A stretch of DNA of 64,000 bases, taken from contig CM119271.1 of the NCBI GenBank assembly GCA_051294375.1, positions 5,302,371-5,366,370 of the forward strand, in the 5' to 3' direction. A model generated the notes under the pieces. That model was given only the letters and a program-made list of their open reading frames with translations. It made no database searches and was not told the origin of the DNA. The first letter of the stretch is position 1. Each line of letters starts with the position of its first letter. The DNA comes from Paraspadella gotoi (taxonomy: Eukaryota; Chaetognatha). Of this stretch, positions 1-12,017 are shown piece after piece. Position numbers and translations under genes: made by a program.

Positions 1-1391
1 TGGTCGGAGATTCTGGGTAGGGCGTTGGGAAGTAAATGAGGTTGAAGTGAGGGAAACAAGAATCAGTTTAAAAGAGATTAGGATGTGATGTCACAGTGTT
101 GTATTAACTTTAGCTAAATAAAAATAAAATGAAATAATCATCTTTTCAAACTTTTTTTTAAATATTTTTTTTTAAATTCAAAATCAGGCAAAAATACTAT
201 ATCTTAAAATATTAAATGTTGTTTTTAATGCTAATGCTATTATTGTATATTATTCTATAGCTGTTAACATTGCTCATGTTAAAAAAGGTTTAAGAGATGC
301 AATCTATCATTCGACGCATTCAGAAACGTTTTACGCATCGACGAGGAACCAAGAGGGAAAAAACTGTTGGTCCGAAGATAATTTGGAGAAGGAAGANNNN
401 NNNNNNNNNNNNNNNNNNNNNNNNNNNNNNNNNNNNNNNNNNNNNNNNNNNNNNNNNNNNNNNNNNNNNNNNNNNNNNNNNNNNNNNNNNNNNNNNNNNN
501 NNNNNNNNNNNNNNNNNNNNNNNNNNNNNNNNNNNNNNNNNNNNNNNNNNNNNNNNNNNNNNNNNNNNNNNNNNNNNNNNNNNNNNNNNNNNNNNNNNNN
601 NNNNNNNNNNNNNNNNNNNNNNNNNNNNNNNNNNNNNNAAAAAAAAGAGGGAGAACGAGTCAATGCCAACTTTTTGGGGTCAAAGTTTACGCAATGAGAA
701 TCACGTGTTCAACGTTTTCAACAGGCAAATGTTTTTTTTTCTTTTTCAAAAAGCGAGAAAGTGTGGAAAAACGGGAAGCTGTCTTTTAAATATCAGTTTA
801 AATATCCAGTTAGAAATTTAGAAAACCCAATTCAGGAGGGTCTTTTTCAGGGTTTCTAAAATATAAATATCATTTTTTTCCTTTATATAAATAATCCAAG
901 TTCATTTTTTTTAAAGGTTTTAAAATAATAAACCTACTCTAATGTTGCTTTATAAAATATCATTTGGAATTGTTCTTCTTCATTATATTTGCCGTTTTTC
1001 ATAAAATCCTGTTCTTTTTTAAACTAATTTATCTTTTCCTTCTAGAATATCTTGACTTTGATTGCTCTTTTTCTTTTTTAAATATCATTTTCTCCAAATA
1101 ACTATTATTTGGGTTTTCTTTTTTAATAAATATCTTTTTGTTTTAATATATTCTCCAAATAACTTTTAATTTAAAATTTTATTGGATCAGTACGATTTTT
1201 CAAGAATCGCTAATTTCAGTTAAGTTTAAATCTAGCATCGGGAAATGTGAGATTGTCATAACTAAATAAGTCAATGAAGCTCAACCCATCAACGCAAGAA
1301 TTGATCACGTCGTTTGTCCCGCTTGTGTTGATTGGCTCTTCTCTTCTCTCTTGACCAATCAGAGATGTGGATTCCCTCACGTAATTGACGG
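1..1391. other. AT-rich non-coding stretch with a gap
   Basis: No gene is supported here. The sequence is AT-rich with many T and A runs, and a 242-base gap lies at 397-638. Near the right end an ATTGG (1331-1335) and a CCAAT (1355-1359) face each other 19 bases apart, an inverted CCAAT pair of the kind bound by NF-Y. No gene start was found next to it, so it is only noted. Confidence 0.5.
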
Positions 1392-1705
1392 GAAAGAGAT
1401 GAGAGTACTCGCGAGAAAGAGATGAGAGTACTCGCGGTGCAACTCTCGCATCGCTTTTCTCAAGTTACTTTTCGATCGGTCTGTCCCACTTACGTTAAAA
1501 ATTCTCCTCACTTGCATATAGTTGGTTGCTCATTTGTTAAGATAGGAAAAAACCTGAAATCTAAGGGACTGCTAGCTCCGTCTTCAGGAAATAAAAGACA
1601 AAAGACAAAATTCCGATGCAGTGCTTGTCATAAATACACAGAATGTTATGGTAGTCATGTAGTCATGTCGTCATGCCATCTAATGTCATGTCATGTCACA
1701 AGAAA
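1392..1705 (+). repeat. Interspersed palindrome repeat, copy 1
   Basis: First copy of a repeat family of about 350-400 bp seen five times in the window. It starts with a GAGTACTCGCGG block followed by GCAACT, runs through a GATCGGTCTGTCCCACTTACGTT segment related to the GACC microsatellite of other copies, a TTGGTTGCTCATTTGTTAA block and a CGTCTTCAGGAAAT block, and ends in repeated TCATG units (1653-1700). The first 46 bases are two perfect adjacent copies of one 23-mer (1392-1414, 1415-1437) that includes the palindrome half. The low GACC content marks this copy as diverged. It is non-coding; the element class is unknown. Confidence 0.7.
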
Positions 1706-3171
1706 CACACCCTAAATGACATGGTTGAACACGATAGCTATTCATTTCACTTATCTAACGCTGCATCGAGCCTGGCCGACACAACGGGTGTCGGGCCCCA
1801 ACTTCACCGCACCGTCCCAACTCAACTTTGTTGGGGCAAACGTTAATTGTCCTAGCATCACACTGAATACTGGTCCCTGTCCAGAAAAGTGCCGACCAAA
1901 AAAAGCACCCGCAATGGCTTTTGTGTTAAGATGTCTATAATTGTATAATTGTTATAGAATAGATACATAATGTTCTCTTTTTTAATTTAATTCATTAAAA
2001 ATTTTCATCTCCCAGATTAACCCTCGCTTATGGGCTCTCACGAATTTTTTTCAATTTTTTTTATTATAAATAAATTGTTAAATATATATACTAGGATTAT
2101 CTATTTCTCACTCTCTCTCTCTTCAATACAAAATCATTGCATCCACGCTTTCATATCGGGGCAAGTATCTCCCGCCGCTGGAGGGCGAGTTGACATAGGG
2201 CCTTTGGCTCACGACGAATTCCAACTCTTCAAAATCCCTGAGACGCAAANNNNNNNNNNNNNNNNNNNNNNNNNNNNNNNNNNNNNNNNNNNNNNNNNNN
2301 NNNNNNNNNNNNNNNNNNNNNNNNNNNNNNNNNNNNNNNNNNNNNNNNNNNNNNNNNNNNNNNNNNNNNNNNNNNNNNNNNNNNNNNNNNNNNNNNNNNN
2401 NNNNNNNNNNNNNNNNNNNNNNNNNNNNNNNNNNNNNNNNNNNNNNNNNNNNNNNNNNNNNNNNNNNNNNNNNNNNNNNNNNNNNNNNNNNNNNNNNNNT
2501 TTCCGCCAATAACAATCTCAACTTTACTATCACAGTCTTCTTGAATCATAACCAGTGGGTCACTCGATAAATATTTGGGTGAGGTCCGCCTTTACACCAA
2601 AGGGTGAGGTCGTTCCTCGTTCGATCCGGTCGCGCACGCCGACTCACCCGACACTTATCTCGTGAGAGAGAGAAAGAGAGAGAGACAGAGACAGAGAAAA
2701 GGAAAAACAAACAAAGAGAGAGAGAGAGAGCGATAAAAAGAAAGGCGTCTCGGGGTCAGAGTTTCGAAGAACGCTGGACGTAAAACCGATGCCCTTCGAG
2801 GTGGCGGGTCGGATGACTTTGAAGCCGAAGGACCGGCGATCGAATCCTTGCCCGAAGAAGTTTGCTTTTTTCATTCGACAATCTGTGATGTTAATTTTAG
2901 AATGACGCGACATGGGACGGTAATCGAGACAACAAACAATAACAAAATTGGAGGAAAGAAAGAGAACAGAGAGGAGAAGAACGAAGAATCGGAACGAACG
3001 AAGTCCTTGGACCGAGAAAGCGAACGACGTCGGATCGAGAAAAGCGAAAGTCTGAAGTCGAAATGAACGATGACTGTGACCGAGGAAGCGAAAGGAGATC
3101 CGCGTTCCCGTGTGGCAGGAAGGAAGGAAAGGATTAAAAAGGAAAGTTCGCCTGGCTAAATCTTAATTCGA

Positions 3172-3208
<37 letters not shown>
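1706..3208. other. Unassigned sequence with a gap and GA/GAAA repeats
   Basis: A gap of 250 bases lies at 2250-2499. The segment 2150-2249 just before it is GC-richer and open on both strands, so it could be part of an exon, but nothing recognisable is encoded. From 2660 the sequence is dominated by GA and GAAA repeats, and a (GAAA)n tract of about 40 bases ends at 3208 next to the second palindrome repeat. Open frames over 2644-3066 are charged low-complexity translations of these repeats. Confidence 0.4.
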
Positions 3209-3211
<3 letters not shown>

Positions 3212-3656
3212 GGGAAACAAGAATGGTAATTCCAATGCGTTGCGCAATGACTTTATTTTAATGTGTATTTCTCTTTGATCACATGACATAACANNNNNNN
3301 NNNNNNNNNNNNNNNNNNNNNNNNNNNNNNNNNNNNNNNNNNNNNNNNNNNNNNNNNNNNNNNNNNNNNNNNNNNNNNNNNNNNNNNNNNNNNNNNNNNN
3401 NNNNNNNNNNNNNNNNNNNNNNNNNNNNNNNNNNNNNNNNNNNNNNNNNNNNNNNNNNNNNNNNNNNNNNNNNNNNNNNNNNNNNNNNNNNNNNNNNNNN
3501 NNNNNNNTTTTTCTGTCTTAACATTTTTAACGTTAGTGGGACAGACCAACAGACAGACATACCGATCGACCAACCAACCGACCGACCGACCGACCGACCG
3601 ACCGACCAAAAAGTGACTTATAGAGTTGCTCCGCGAGTACTCGCGGCACAACTTAA
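3209..3656 (-). repeat. Interspersed palindrome repeat, copy 2
   Basis: Inverted relative to copy 1 and interrupted by a gap (3294-3507). The outer end is the GGTAATTCCAATGCGTTGCGCA block at 3222-3247. The inner part has a GACC microsatellite (about 3574-3606), the AAAAAGTGACTTATAGAGTTGCT block and the perfect palindrome CCGCGAGTACTCGCGG at about 3632-3647, ending in CACAACT. Copy 3 follows only about 200 bp later in the same orientation. Confidence 0.75.
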
Positions 3657-3867
3657 GTAAATTAAAGTAAGAAGGAAAGAAGAATTAACATCTCCAAATC
3701 AGCTTTATGTAATTTTAATTTTATGGCAGGAAAGAAGGGTAAAATGCTAAAGACTAAAGTTTAAAGGTAATTAAGAAGAATTAACATCTTTTAATTCCTT
3801 TACAATCTTAGCTTGATGAAGGGAAAAAGCAAGAGGGAAAAAAACAAGAGGAGGAAAAAGCAAAAAA

Positions 3868-4247
3868 ACAAGAATGGTAATTCAAATGTGTTGCGCAGCA
3901 GTAACTGCCTTAAGATGACATGACATTATATGGCACAAAATGACATGATGTGACATGACATAACTACATGACTACAATAACTTTCTTAGCAGTGTATTTA
4001 TGACAGCCCTGGAATTAAGTCTTGTTTTTTATAGTTTTCGGATTTCCTGAAGACGGCGCTAGTAGGATTTTTCTTGCTTATCGAATGATCTTTGAGCAAC
4101 CAACTATATGCAAGTTATGAGCATTTTTAATGCAAGTTGGATAGACCGACAGACACATACCGACAGACCGATGGACCGACGGAACGACCGACAGACCGAC
4201 CAAAAAGTGACTTATAGAGTTGCTTCGCGAGTACTCGCGGCACAACT
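3868..4247 (-). repeat. Interspersed palindrome repeat, copy 3 (most complete)
   Basis: The best reference copy, about 380 bp and uninterrupted. In plus-strand order it has an AGAATGGTAATTC end, GTTGCGCAGCAG, a run of TGACATGACAT units, the CTGAAGACGGCGC block, GAGCAACCAACTATATGC, a degenerate GACC/GACAGACC microsatellite (4144-4202), AAAAAGTGACTTATAGAGTTGCT and the palindrome GCGAGTACTCGCGG ending in CACAACT. The two ends (GTTGCGCAGC and, inverted, GTTGTGCCGCG) resemble short imperfect terminal inverted repeats, which suggests a non-autonomous DNA transposon. No clear target-site duplication was found. Confidence 0.75.
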
Positions 4248-4507
4248 AAAAAGAAGGCAAAAAAGAAAAAAAAGGCAAAGAGGAAATGGTAAAAGCAGAA
4301 AAAGGGAAGAAGGTAAGACGGATTAACGGCACTCNNNNNNNNNNNNNNNNNNNNNNNNNNNNNNNNNNNNNNNNNNNNNNNNNNNNNNNNNNNNNNNNNN
4401 NNNCTCTCTCTCCGCTTCCCCCAAGAACGGAGGACGACTGGTTAATAAGCCACGATTGCATTGCTACAGAACGATTGCATTTCGACGGCGACCGTGATTG
4501 TATTGCT

Positions 4508-4565
<58 letters not shown>

Positions 4566-5589
4566 AGAGAAATCGTGATTGAGACGGCGGAACCGAACGG
4601 AGAAAATGGCAGCGGGCGTGAAGGGGGGCGCCGATCGGGAAAGCGTGACGTCGTCGCCGTCGTTGTTGTCGTCGTTGTCGTTGTTTGCGACGTCTTTTGT
4701 CAGTCGATGTTTTCACTTTCGTTTCGATACTTTTCATTCTTATTATTTTTTTAATTACGTTAAATCATCTTTAATTTAAATTTCTTGTCGTTTATAAATC
4801 GAGATATAATATGATCATTTTACATAATAATAACATCATATAATCCACATCGATGATCCATACTGGAAATCCAAACTTCTCGGTCGCACATCACCTGCCC
4901 TCACCCAACGACCCGCCGTCTGGATTTCCTCAAAGGTGGCGGCAGTACGCGGGCGGGAGCGGCGGCGGGGGCGGCGGCGCCGNNNNNNNNNNNNNNNNNN
5001 NNNNNNNNNNNNNNNNNNNNNNNNNNNNNNNNNNNNNNNNNNNNNNNNNNNNNNNNNNNNNNNNNNNNNNNNNNNNNNNNNNNNNNNNNNNNNNNNNNNN
5101 NNAAAGAGAGAGAGAGAGAAAGAGAGAGAGGGTTGATGCTGGAGACCACGGAATTATTTCGATAGAATCACGGAATCACGTCACGTTATAAAGTAAACTC
5201 GGATAAATTGATTTTCTGTAATATACTCAATGAACGCTTACGATGATCAAAGAAAATAGAACAGGGGGAAAAAAAAGCAAACAAAAATTCTCAAAGGAAA
5301 TACCAAATAAGATTTATCAAATAGGATAGGATCAAGTAGCATTTTGAATTCCGAGTTCAAAATGACAGAATCTCGATAATGAGAAGTGAAAAACTATGGG
5401 CGACGACAGGAACGAAGAAAAAGGAATAGAAAAGTCGATAATCTGATTTGTAATATATTAAATAAGGACAAAAGGCTTCAGCGTTAATATATCGGAAAAT
5501 GCATTAATTAGTTGAAAAAAAAAACATATTGAGATGTATAATCTTTTTTGCAATGAAACCAAACAAATTAGTCTATTACATACTTTTAA
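4248..5589. other. Simple-repeat region, (CCG)n and gaps
   Basis: No gene is supported. Gaps lie at 4335-4403 and 4983-5102. A pure (CCG)n tract of about 56 bases lies at 4509-4564 with a CGTGATTG octamer close on both sides. The open frames across it are poly-Pro, poly-Arg or poly-Gly depending on frame and are not taken as genes. (GA)n flanks the second gap. From 5200 the sequence is AT-rich and unassigned. Confidence 0.5.
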
Positions 5590-6206
5590 ACGGGTCTGTG
5601 ATAAGGATCTGTTTGCGACATCATGGACAAGGATAAGAAGTGATAATCATCCATTTGTGACATTATGGACGAGAATGAGAAGTGATAAGAATATGTTTGT
5701 GACAGGATGGTTGAGGATGAGAAGTTATGATCATCCATTTGTGACATTATGGACAAAAATAAAAAGTGATAAGAATCTGTTTGTGAGAATGAGGATGAGA
5801 AGTGACAATAATATATTTGTGACTTTATGGATGATGATGCGAAGTGATAAACATCTGTTCCTGACATTATAGACAAGAATGAAGAGTGATAAGGATCCGT
5901 TTGTGACATTATGGACTAATATGAGAAGTGATAATCATCCATTTATGACATTATGGACAAGAATGAGAAGTGATTATAATTCATTTGTGACATGATGGAC
6001 AAAGATGAGAAGTGATAATAATCCGTTTGTGACACGATGGACGAAGATGAGAAGTGATAATAATCCGTTTGTGACATTATGGATGAGAATGAGAAGTGAT
6101 AATAATCCGTTTGTGACATGATGGACGAAGATGAGAAGTGATAATAATCCGTTTGTGATATTATGGACGAGAATGAGAAGTGATAAGAATCCGTTCGTGA
6201 AATGAG
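5590..6206. repeat. 42-bp minisatellite, about 14.6 units
   Basis: Imperfect tandem repeat with a 42-base period. Recognisable blocks in each unit are GAGAAGTGATAA, ATCCGTTTGTGAC (or ATCCATTTGTGAC) and a TTATGGAC stretch. Because 42 is a multiple of three, each frame repeats as 14 residues (plus frame: W-x-x-M-R-S-D-x-x-P-F-V-T type). The plus frame is open to 5872, then interrupted by stops in several units (TGATGG or TAG variants), so there is no evidence of selection on the protein. Units nearer the right end are more alike, typical of ongoing homogenisation. Confidence 0.85.
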
Positions 6207-6364
6207 AGGCGGAAATGGGAAGCAAATCGAAAGGAGAGAGAAATTTTATTAGCGTCCAAGGAGGAAATAATGTGGCGGGCGATTTGGAAAAGAAAATGGG
6301 GATCGTAATTTGGAGAGTGGAGAGGGGTGGCGGAACGAGAGGGGTACAAAGAAATGAATCATTC

Positions 6365-6400
6365 AATCAATTAATCAATCAATCAATTGATTAATCAGTC

Positions 6401-6443
<43 letters not shown>

Positions 6444-6485
6444 CATTCATTCATTCATTCATTCATTCATTCATTCATTCATTCA
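6365..6485. repeat. (GATT)n / (ATTC)n microsatellite
   Basis: A tetranucleotide array that changes phase: AATC units, then a block of GATT units at about 6400-6440, then ATTC units to 6485. It lies just right of the 42-bp minisatellite and has no coding content. Confidence 0.9.
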
Positions 6486-6546
6486 CTCCATCTTTTTATA
6501 AGCACAAAAAATAAAACTAAGTGAGAGAGCTGTGGAATCGTTTTAA

Positions 6547-6925
6547 CAGTCAGAATTCTGAAAAAGAAAAAAAGGAAGAGGAAAAAGAAGAGGAAGAAGA
6601 AAGGAAAGAAGAACGGGACGAAGAAGAGGAAGAGGAAGAAGAAAAGAAAAAGGAAAAAAAAGAGGAAAAAGAAAAGACAGAAAAGAGGACTAAGAAGAGG
6701 AGAAAGAAAAGAAAATGAAGAGGAAGAAGAAAGGAAAGAAGAATAGGACAAAGAAGAGGAAGAGGAAGAAGAAAAAAAAGAAGAGGAAGAGGAAGAGGAA
6801 GAGGAAAAAGAAAAGAAAGAAGAAGAGAACAAAAAGATGAAGAGGAAAAAGAAAAGAAAGAAGAAGAGGACAAAAAAGAGGAAGAGGAAAAAGAAAAGAA
6901 AGAAGAAGAGGAAGAGGAAGCAGTC
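6547..6925. repeat. Polypurine tract, about 380 bp
   Basis: Almost uninterrupted A/G on the plus strand (GAAGAGGAA-type units). Open frames on both strands are products of the bias: Glu/Lys/Arg on the plus strand and Phe/Ser/Leu on the minus strand, including a 248-codon minus frame that spans 6479-7225 and a gap. Not a gene. Confidence 0.9.
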
Positions 6926-7024
6926 GAAATCACGAGAGTTGGAGGGAAAGAAGAAAATCGATCCGAGGTCAAAAGAAAGATGGCGTAATGGAAGAGAGGC
7001 AAAACGAGAGCGAGAGAAAAGAGC

Positions 7025-7049
7025 NNNNNNNNNNNNNNNNNNNNNNNNN
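7025..7049. other. 25-base N gap at the left edge of the inverted repeat
   Basis: Exactly 25 N, the same size as the gaps at 30792, 31879 and 57452, while the other gaps range from 69 to 584. A fixed small size usually marks a join that assembly software could not size. It coincides with the left boundary of the inverted-repeat arm. Confidence 0.9.
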
Positions 7050-7544
7050 CGACGACGGACGAATACACAACGACGACGACCATCCGACGACAAACAACGA
7101 AAAGGAATAAGAATAAAACCGCGTCGCACGCACATTAAAACTTCGCGACGCCAACAAAAAAAACAAACAAAAAAACAAAACAAAAAAACAAAACAGAAAA
7201 AAAAACCCGTTCGGCCTTTCAGCACTGACGCTACGCGCTACAACGGCTTAACGCTTATGGAAAAACTATGCGCTACGCGCAGCGTTTTCTCGTTGCTGCG
7301 TGTTTTTGGAGATTTTGCTGCTCGTGCTCGCCAAAAACTTTGTCACAACATCACAGGTAGTCACGGAGGATGGAGAAGGTGAGAAAGGGGGGGAGGTGAT
7401 CGGGGGGGGAGAGGAAGATAGAAAGAAACAGAGTGACTGAGCAGTCAACGAGGGACAGATTAAATGAAAGAAAGACGGACAGAAAAAACAGACAGACAGA
7501 GAGAGAAATAGAGAAAGGGAGGCGGGTTCATCACTCTGTCTCTA

Positions 7545-7905
7545 TTCCTCGGACTTCGCAAACTCTCCTCTCCTCTTCCCTCTCTTCCCTCTCTTCCCTC
7601 TCCCCTCCCTTCTTCCCCTCTCTTTCATTCTTTTCTTTCTCTTCCCCTCTTCCTTCCTTTCTTCTCTCCCTCTTCTCCCTCTCTTCCCTCTCCTTCCCCT
7701 CTTCTCCATTTTCTCTCCTCTGCCTCCCTCTCTTCCCTTCTGCCTCTCTCTCTTCCCCTCTCCTCCCTCACTTCCCTCTCCCCCCTCTCTCCTCCCTCTC
7801 TTCCCCTCTTTTCCCCCTCCACGCTTCCCTTCCTGCCTCCCTCTCTTCCTCTCTCTTCCTTCCTCCTTCTCCCGCTCTCCTTCTCCCCTCCCCCCCTTCC
7901 ATCCC
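7545..7905. repeat. Polypyrimidine tract in the left arm
   Basis: About 360 bp of C/T on the plus strand in TCTTCCCTC-type units. Its counterpart is the polypurine tract at 19400-19750 in the other arm. The 160-codon plus and 126-codon minus frames across it are low-complexity shadows. Confidence 0.9.
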
Positions 7906-8164
7906 GTTTCGTTGACCCTCAATTACTACTTGCGCCAAAATAGGTTTTCCGGCAATTTATCTCTTGTTTGTTCGCACGGGAAAAAAAGGAGAGAAGAAAC
8001 CGATTTGTCGTGCGTCGGTCGTTGCGTCGGTCGTCCCGTTTCGCTGTCGTCATCGTTTGTCGTCGATTCTTTCTTGAAGTCAAACTGTTTGTTTCTCTTT
8101 TCTCTTCTTTGTTTTGTGGAGACGGCAGAGGCGTCGGCGAAGGTTTTTTGCTATTTTTATATTT

Positions 8165-8465
8165 GCGCTTTTTTAGTTGCGGCCGCGAATACTCGCGAAC
8201 AGCCTCTATAAGTCATTTTCGGTCGGTCGGTGGCGGTCGGTCGTTCCGTCTGTCCGTCGGTTTGTCCCACTTAGTTAAAAAACGCTTATAACTTTGCTTA
8301 TAGTTTGTTGCTCATTTGTTAAAACTCAAATCTAATGACTACTGGCGCCGCCTTTTGTTTTTAAAAGAAATCTTATAAAACTATCAGGAATAAATGACAT
8401 GATAAATAAAAAGAACAAGTTAATGCGGCACAACACCCTTGGAATACCGTTCTTGTTTTTTATCT
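8165..8465 (+). repeat. Interspersed palindrome repeat, copy 4 (left arm)
   Basis: Starts at GTTGCGGCCGCGAATACTCGCGAACAGC and runs through the AAGTCATTTTCGGTCGGTCGG microsatellite, the CACTTAGTTAAAAAACGCTTATAACTT and GTTGCTCATTTGTTAA blocks and a CTGGCGCCGCCTTTTG block, ending with GCGGCACAACACC and GGAATACCGTTCTTG. It is the arm counterpart of copy 5, so the two are one insertion duplicated by the inverted repeat, not independent events. Confidence 0.75.
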
Positions 8466-9241
8466 TAACTAACCAAGGGTTTTTCAGAATCTGATATATC
8501 TATTATAATCTTATTATGTTAAGTCTCTTAATATATTTATTATCTATTATATATAACTATTAGTTGTTAAGATTAGGGATGACATCGATCACGATAATGC
8601 ATCAATCAGAAAAATGTTTCGCAAGTTCTGCGATTGAGGCGGGAAAAATTTATTTTCTTTAAAGCAATTTTGATAGTTTTTGATGTACAACTCAATTTGA
8701 TTGAAAAAATGAAAAATCATAATATGTTATCTTAATGCTTTATTATTCTTATAGCTATAAGACCCAAAAAAAAAATATCAACGGAGGATTTATTAATTTT
8801 AATAAATAAAAAAACCGTCAACCTCCAAAGGCTCCGCTAATCCTTACTAAACTTTAAACGGGCAACGGGGACCTTCGCGACCGCGACGGGGCCGAGACGG
8901 GTTTCCTGCGTAAAAACATCGTATCTAAATGATTTCCTTCGAGAATCGAATTCGATTACGGATTCGTTCGTTAAGCGATACAAAGTTGATATTGGAGACT
9001 CCATGTTTATAAAACTTAAGTTTAATTTTAGGTGGTGAAGCTGTAAATTAATTAGTTTAAAAAAAAAACAAAACCAAAAAAAACCCACTTAATTGACAAC
9101 TTTAAAAACTGAACTCGAATAACCATTTTTCCTTTACGCCGCCGTCCATCTCATCCTCAGTCTGGTCAACGCTCAGGAACGCGTTTTACCCATAACTACA
9201 TCCTCATCCTCCTCGCCTCCTCCTGCCTCCTCCTCCAAAAA

Positions 9242-11112
9242 ATGGACGCCCGGTCGGACTCGAACTCGGCACGACGACGGCGCCGCTCCTACGGCGATTC
9301 GGCGTCCGATTCCGTGCGCCGCCCTCGGCGCGCACCTTCGAGCCCCACGCGGCCGTCGTTCGACGCGGAATCGGCCGGCGCGGGCGTCCGTGCGGCGGCG
9401 CCATGGACGCCGCTGACGAGAAAAGATGGTGTTCCAGTCGGGCGCCACCGTCGAGTTCCATTGCGTCTCCAAGCGACCGGCGATTTGGATGAACATCGGA
9501 GCACCAATCAGGTCTTGGGGAAATGGCGGTCGAGAAGTGGCATGGGAAGTGGCAGAAGCTAGCAGTGCAAAGTGCGAGATGAGCAGTGGGGTTGTCGCGG
9601 GAGAAGTTTGAAACTTTTGAGAGTGCGGGATGTCTGTAGGGTATTGAATAATTTTGATGATTGGAGATTACGAATATTAAGCGCAGAACTATTTTAATTT
9701 CCAGAGATTTCTCTGATTATGACGAGAAGCAATAGTATTTTAAGGAAAAATGACATCTATCATTTGTATAATTCACTTATTCTATATCAAGTTTTTTAAA
9801 TATAAAATTACTCTCTCCCAAAATAATTTAGGATTTAACAGCTTAAACGAAATTTTTTTAAAATAAATAGGTAAAAATTTTCTTTTTGGTAAAAAACTAT
9901 GAAAATTTCTCTTTGAAAACTAACAAAAACCTCCTCGAATGAAACGCAACGTTTTTTAGTAAATCTTTTTTTCAATAATAAACAAATCGTTAAAAAAGAT
10001 TTCGAGATAAAAGGCCAAAAAGATAGGAAATCGCTGCCCAGAGAAATTATGGCGGTAAACCCGAGTAAATATTGGAAAGAAGGTAAGGAAAAGGAAAGGT
10101 GAGGAAAGGAAAAAAAAGAAAAAGAAGGCGAGAAATATCGGAATATTTATGTCCTCTATCTTCCTCTCACCTCCCCTCTCCCATCCCCTTTCTTGCCTCG
10201 CCTCTCTCCCCCCTTGCATCTCTCGCCTTCTCCTCCCAGCTCTCTCTCCCCTCCCTCTCCTCTCGCTCCCGCCTCCCTCTCTGTCTCTAGTGTTGTCTTT
10301 CGGTTTCAGAGGCTTTCCGATGCATGACGATCGATCTTCTTAAATTCGGATTTTAATCATCATCAAAGAGGATGTCCATACACCATGGGTCATCAGGAGG
10401 TCTGGAAAATGCCGATTTTTTTTTGTTGCTCGGCGAAAAGGGAGACCCTTTTTTTCGGGTTTTTTTTTTTGTTGTCGTTGCTGTTGTTCTTTGTTCATTT
10501 TTAGTATAAAAGTTTACCGATCGTAAAACGTATCACAGATGGCATTTCAAATAAATCGGTGTTTTTTTTTTTCAGTCACTTTAACCTCATTCCCTCCCTT
10601 AAATATTTTAACACCGCTAGCCCCAACCCTCCTGCCCCTCACACGAAGCAGGGCGGAACTCCAACGAACGGCGGGCGAGTATCGTGTTGGGCAACATCCT
10701 CAACATTACGCTCGTCGTTCCTACCAGTCTCAAGTGCAGCCAAGATGGATCAGGTGAGCTTACCGCTTTTTTTCGGATTATTTCTTTTAATTCTTGTTTA
10801 TTCATTTATTATTTAATTCATTTCATGGTTGTTATTGTTTATCAGTTTTTTTTTCTATAGACAAATAAAGCAAGATAAGTGCTTTTTGGTGGAAAATAAC
10901 GTCCGCTTTGCAGCCTGTTAAAGTTAAAGCAATCACACTCCTATCCAGATTTAAATTAAATCAGATGCAGGCGATCCCGGAGAGCTCAAAGTCGTTCAAA
11001 ACCGTTTGATTCTGTTTTCATTCGACGAATTTGTCTACCCATTTCGGCCTGAGAGGCTCACAAATTAAAACCGCGGATCATTAACGACAAGTTCAGAAGC
11101 GCGGAAGATATA
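9242..11112 (+). pseudogene. Left-arm copy of the Ig-domain gene, frame-broken
   Basis: Plus-strand counterpart of the right-arm gene at 18112-16330. Matching parts are exon 1 at about 9242-9511 (ends CCAATCAG before GTCTTGG), exon 2 at 10310-10387 (after TTTCGGTTTCAG), exon 3 at 10652-10753 (ends ATGGATCAG before GTGAGC) and exon 4 from 10914 (after GCTTTGCAG) to about 11112. The splice sites are conserved, but extra single bases disrupt the frame in every exon: an added A before ATGGTG in exon 1, an extra G and T in exon 2, and a shifted D-G-G-E-Y-R-C stretch in exon 3. The pattern of isolated one-base insertions, many in short runs, fits uncorrected long-read error better than slow decay. 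It may be a true second copy, a pseudogene or an assembly duplicate. Confidence 0.6.
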
Positions 11113-11594
11113 ATTTCGACCCGTCAATTGGCGCGCAATCGTCTGCTGGGGGGAGAGAGAAAAAAAATCGACGCATGCGCAGAGAAATTGTCTTCGGTAC
11201 AAATAAACTTTATCGGCGCCGCGAGTTCCGCTTTGAGAATTTGGACGGAGAAGCAGTGGGGCGTCGCGCGAAACGTAGAACGAAAGAATCGTTTGAACGA
11301 AAGTGCATTCGGAGATCTGGTCGCGCGAAGGAGAATGGGATTGGAATGGGAGAACGCATTGGAAGAACAATAAAAAAAAAACAAAAGGAGTTAACATTGT
11401 AGTACCTAATGCTATTCTAGAGTAATGCTTTAATGATTCTGAATTTATAAACCTTTGCAAGAGTAATCTGAAAAACTGCAAGGACCCCCATCTTTTGACC
11501 AGAGCTGGCGGCAAATTAAAACGCCAACTCCGCCAGAAAACGAGAGAGAGAGAGAGAGAGAGAGAAGGAAGAGAGAGAGAGAGAGAGAGAGAGC

Positions 11595-11626
<32 letters not shown>

Positions 11627-11971
11627 GAGATCTCCATCGCCATTTATATTTCACGCGTTTCCGGTCTTTCGATCTCTCGTTCGCCCCAAACCAACCGCAG
11701 ATCCCATCTTTCTCTCTCGTCTTCTCTCTACTCCTCTCCTCATCTCTCTCTCTCTGTCTCTCTCTCCTGTCTCTCTTTCTCTCTTCACCGTCTTGGGAGA
11801 GAAAAAAAATCGATAAAACGGTTGAAAGATTTCTCGAAACAACTCTCTTTCCTTCGCTTTTCTTTCTTTTCTTTCTTTCTTTTCTTTCTTTTCTTTTCTT
11901 TTATTTAACTTTTTTTCTCTTTAGTTTTTTCTTTTCTAATTTTTTTTCTTTTCTTGTCTGGTCTGTCTGTC

Positions 11972-12017
<46 letters not shown>

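Noticed and set aside
5590-6206. CRISPR-like array
   Set aside because: Units are contiguous 42-bp tandem repeats with no unique spacers, in a eukaryotic context.
6479-7225. 248-codon minus-strand open frame
   Set aside because: Reverse of a polypurine tract and crosses a 25-N gap; hydrophobic look is a composition effect.
8837-9088. 83-codon minus frame with ordinary composition
   Set aside because: Lies antisense and upstream of the Ig gene in the left arm; the cleaner right-arm copy (18.31-18.49 kb) breaks the frame.
11128-11373. 81-codon plus frame just past the left-arm Ig gene
   Set aside because: The right-arm counterpart (16.08-16.30 kb) has stops and shifts, and no splice or start context is seen.
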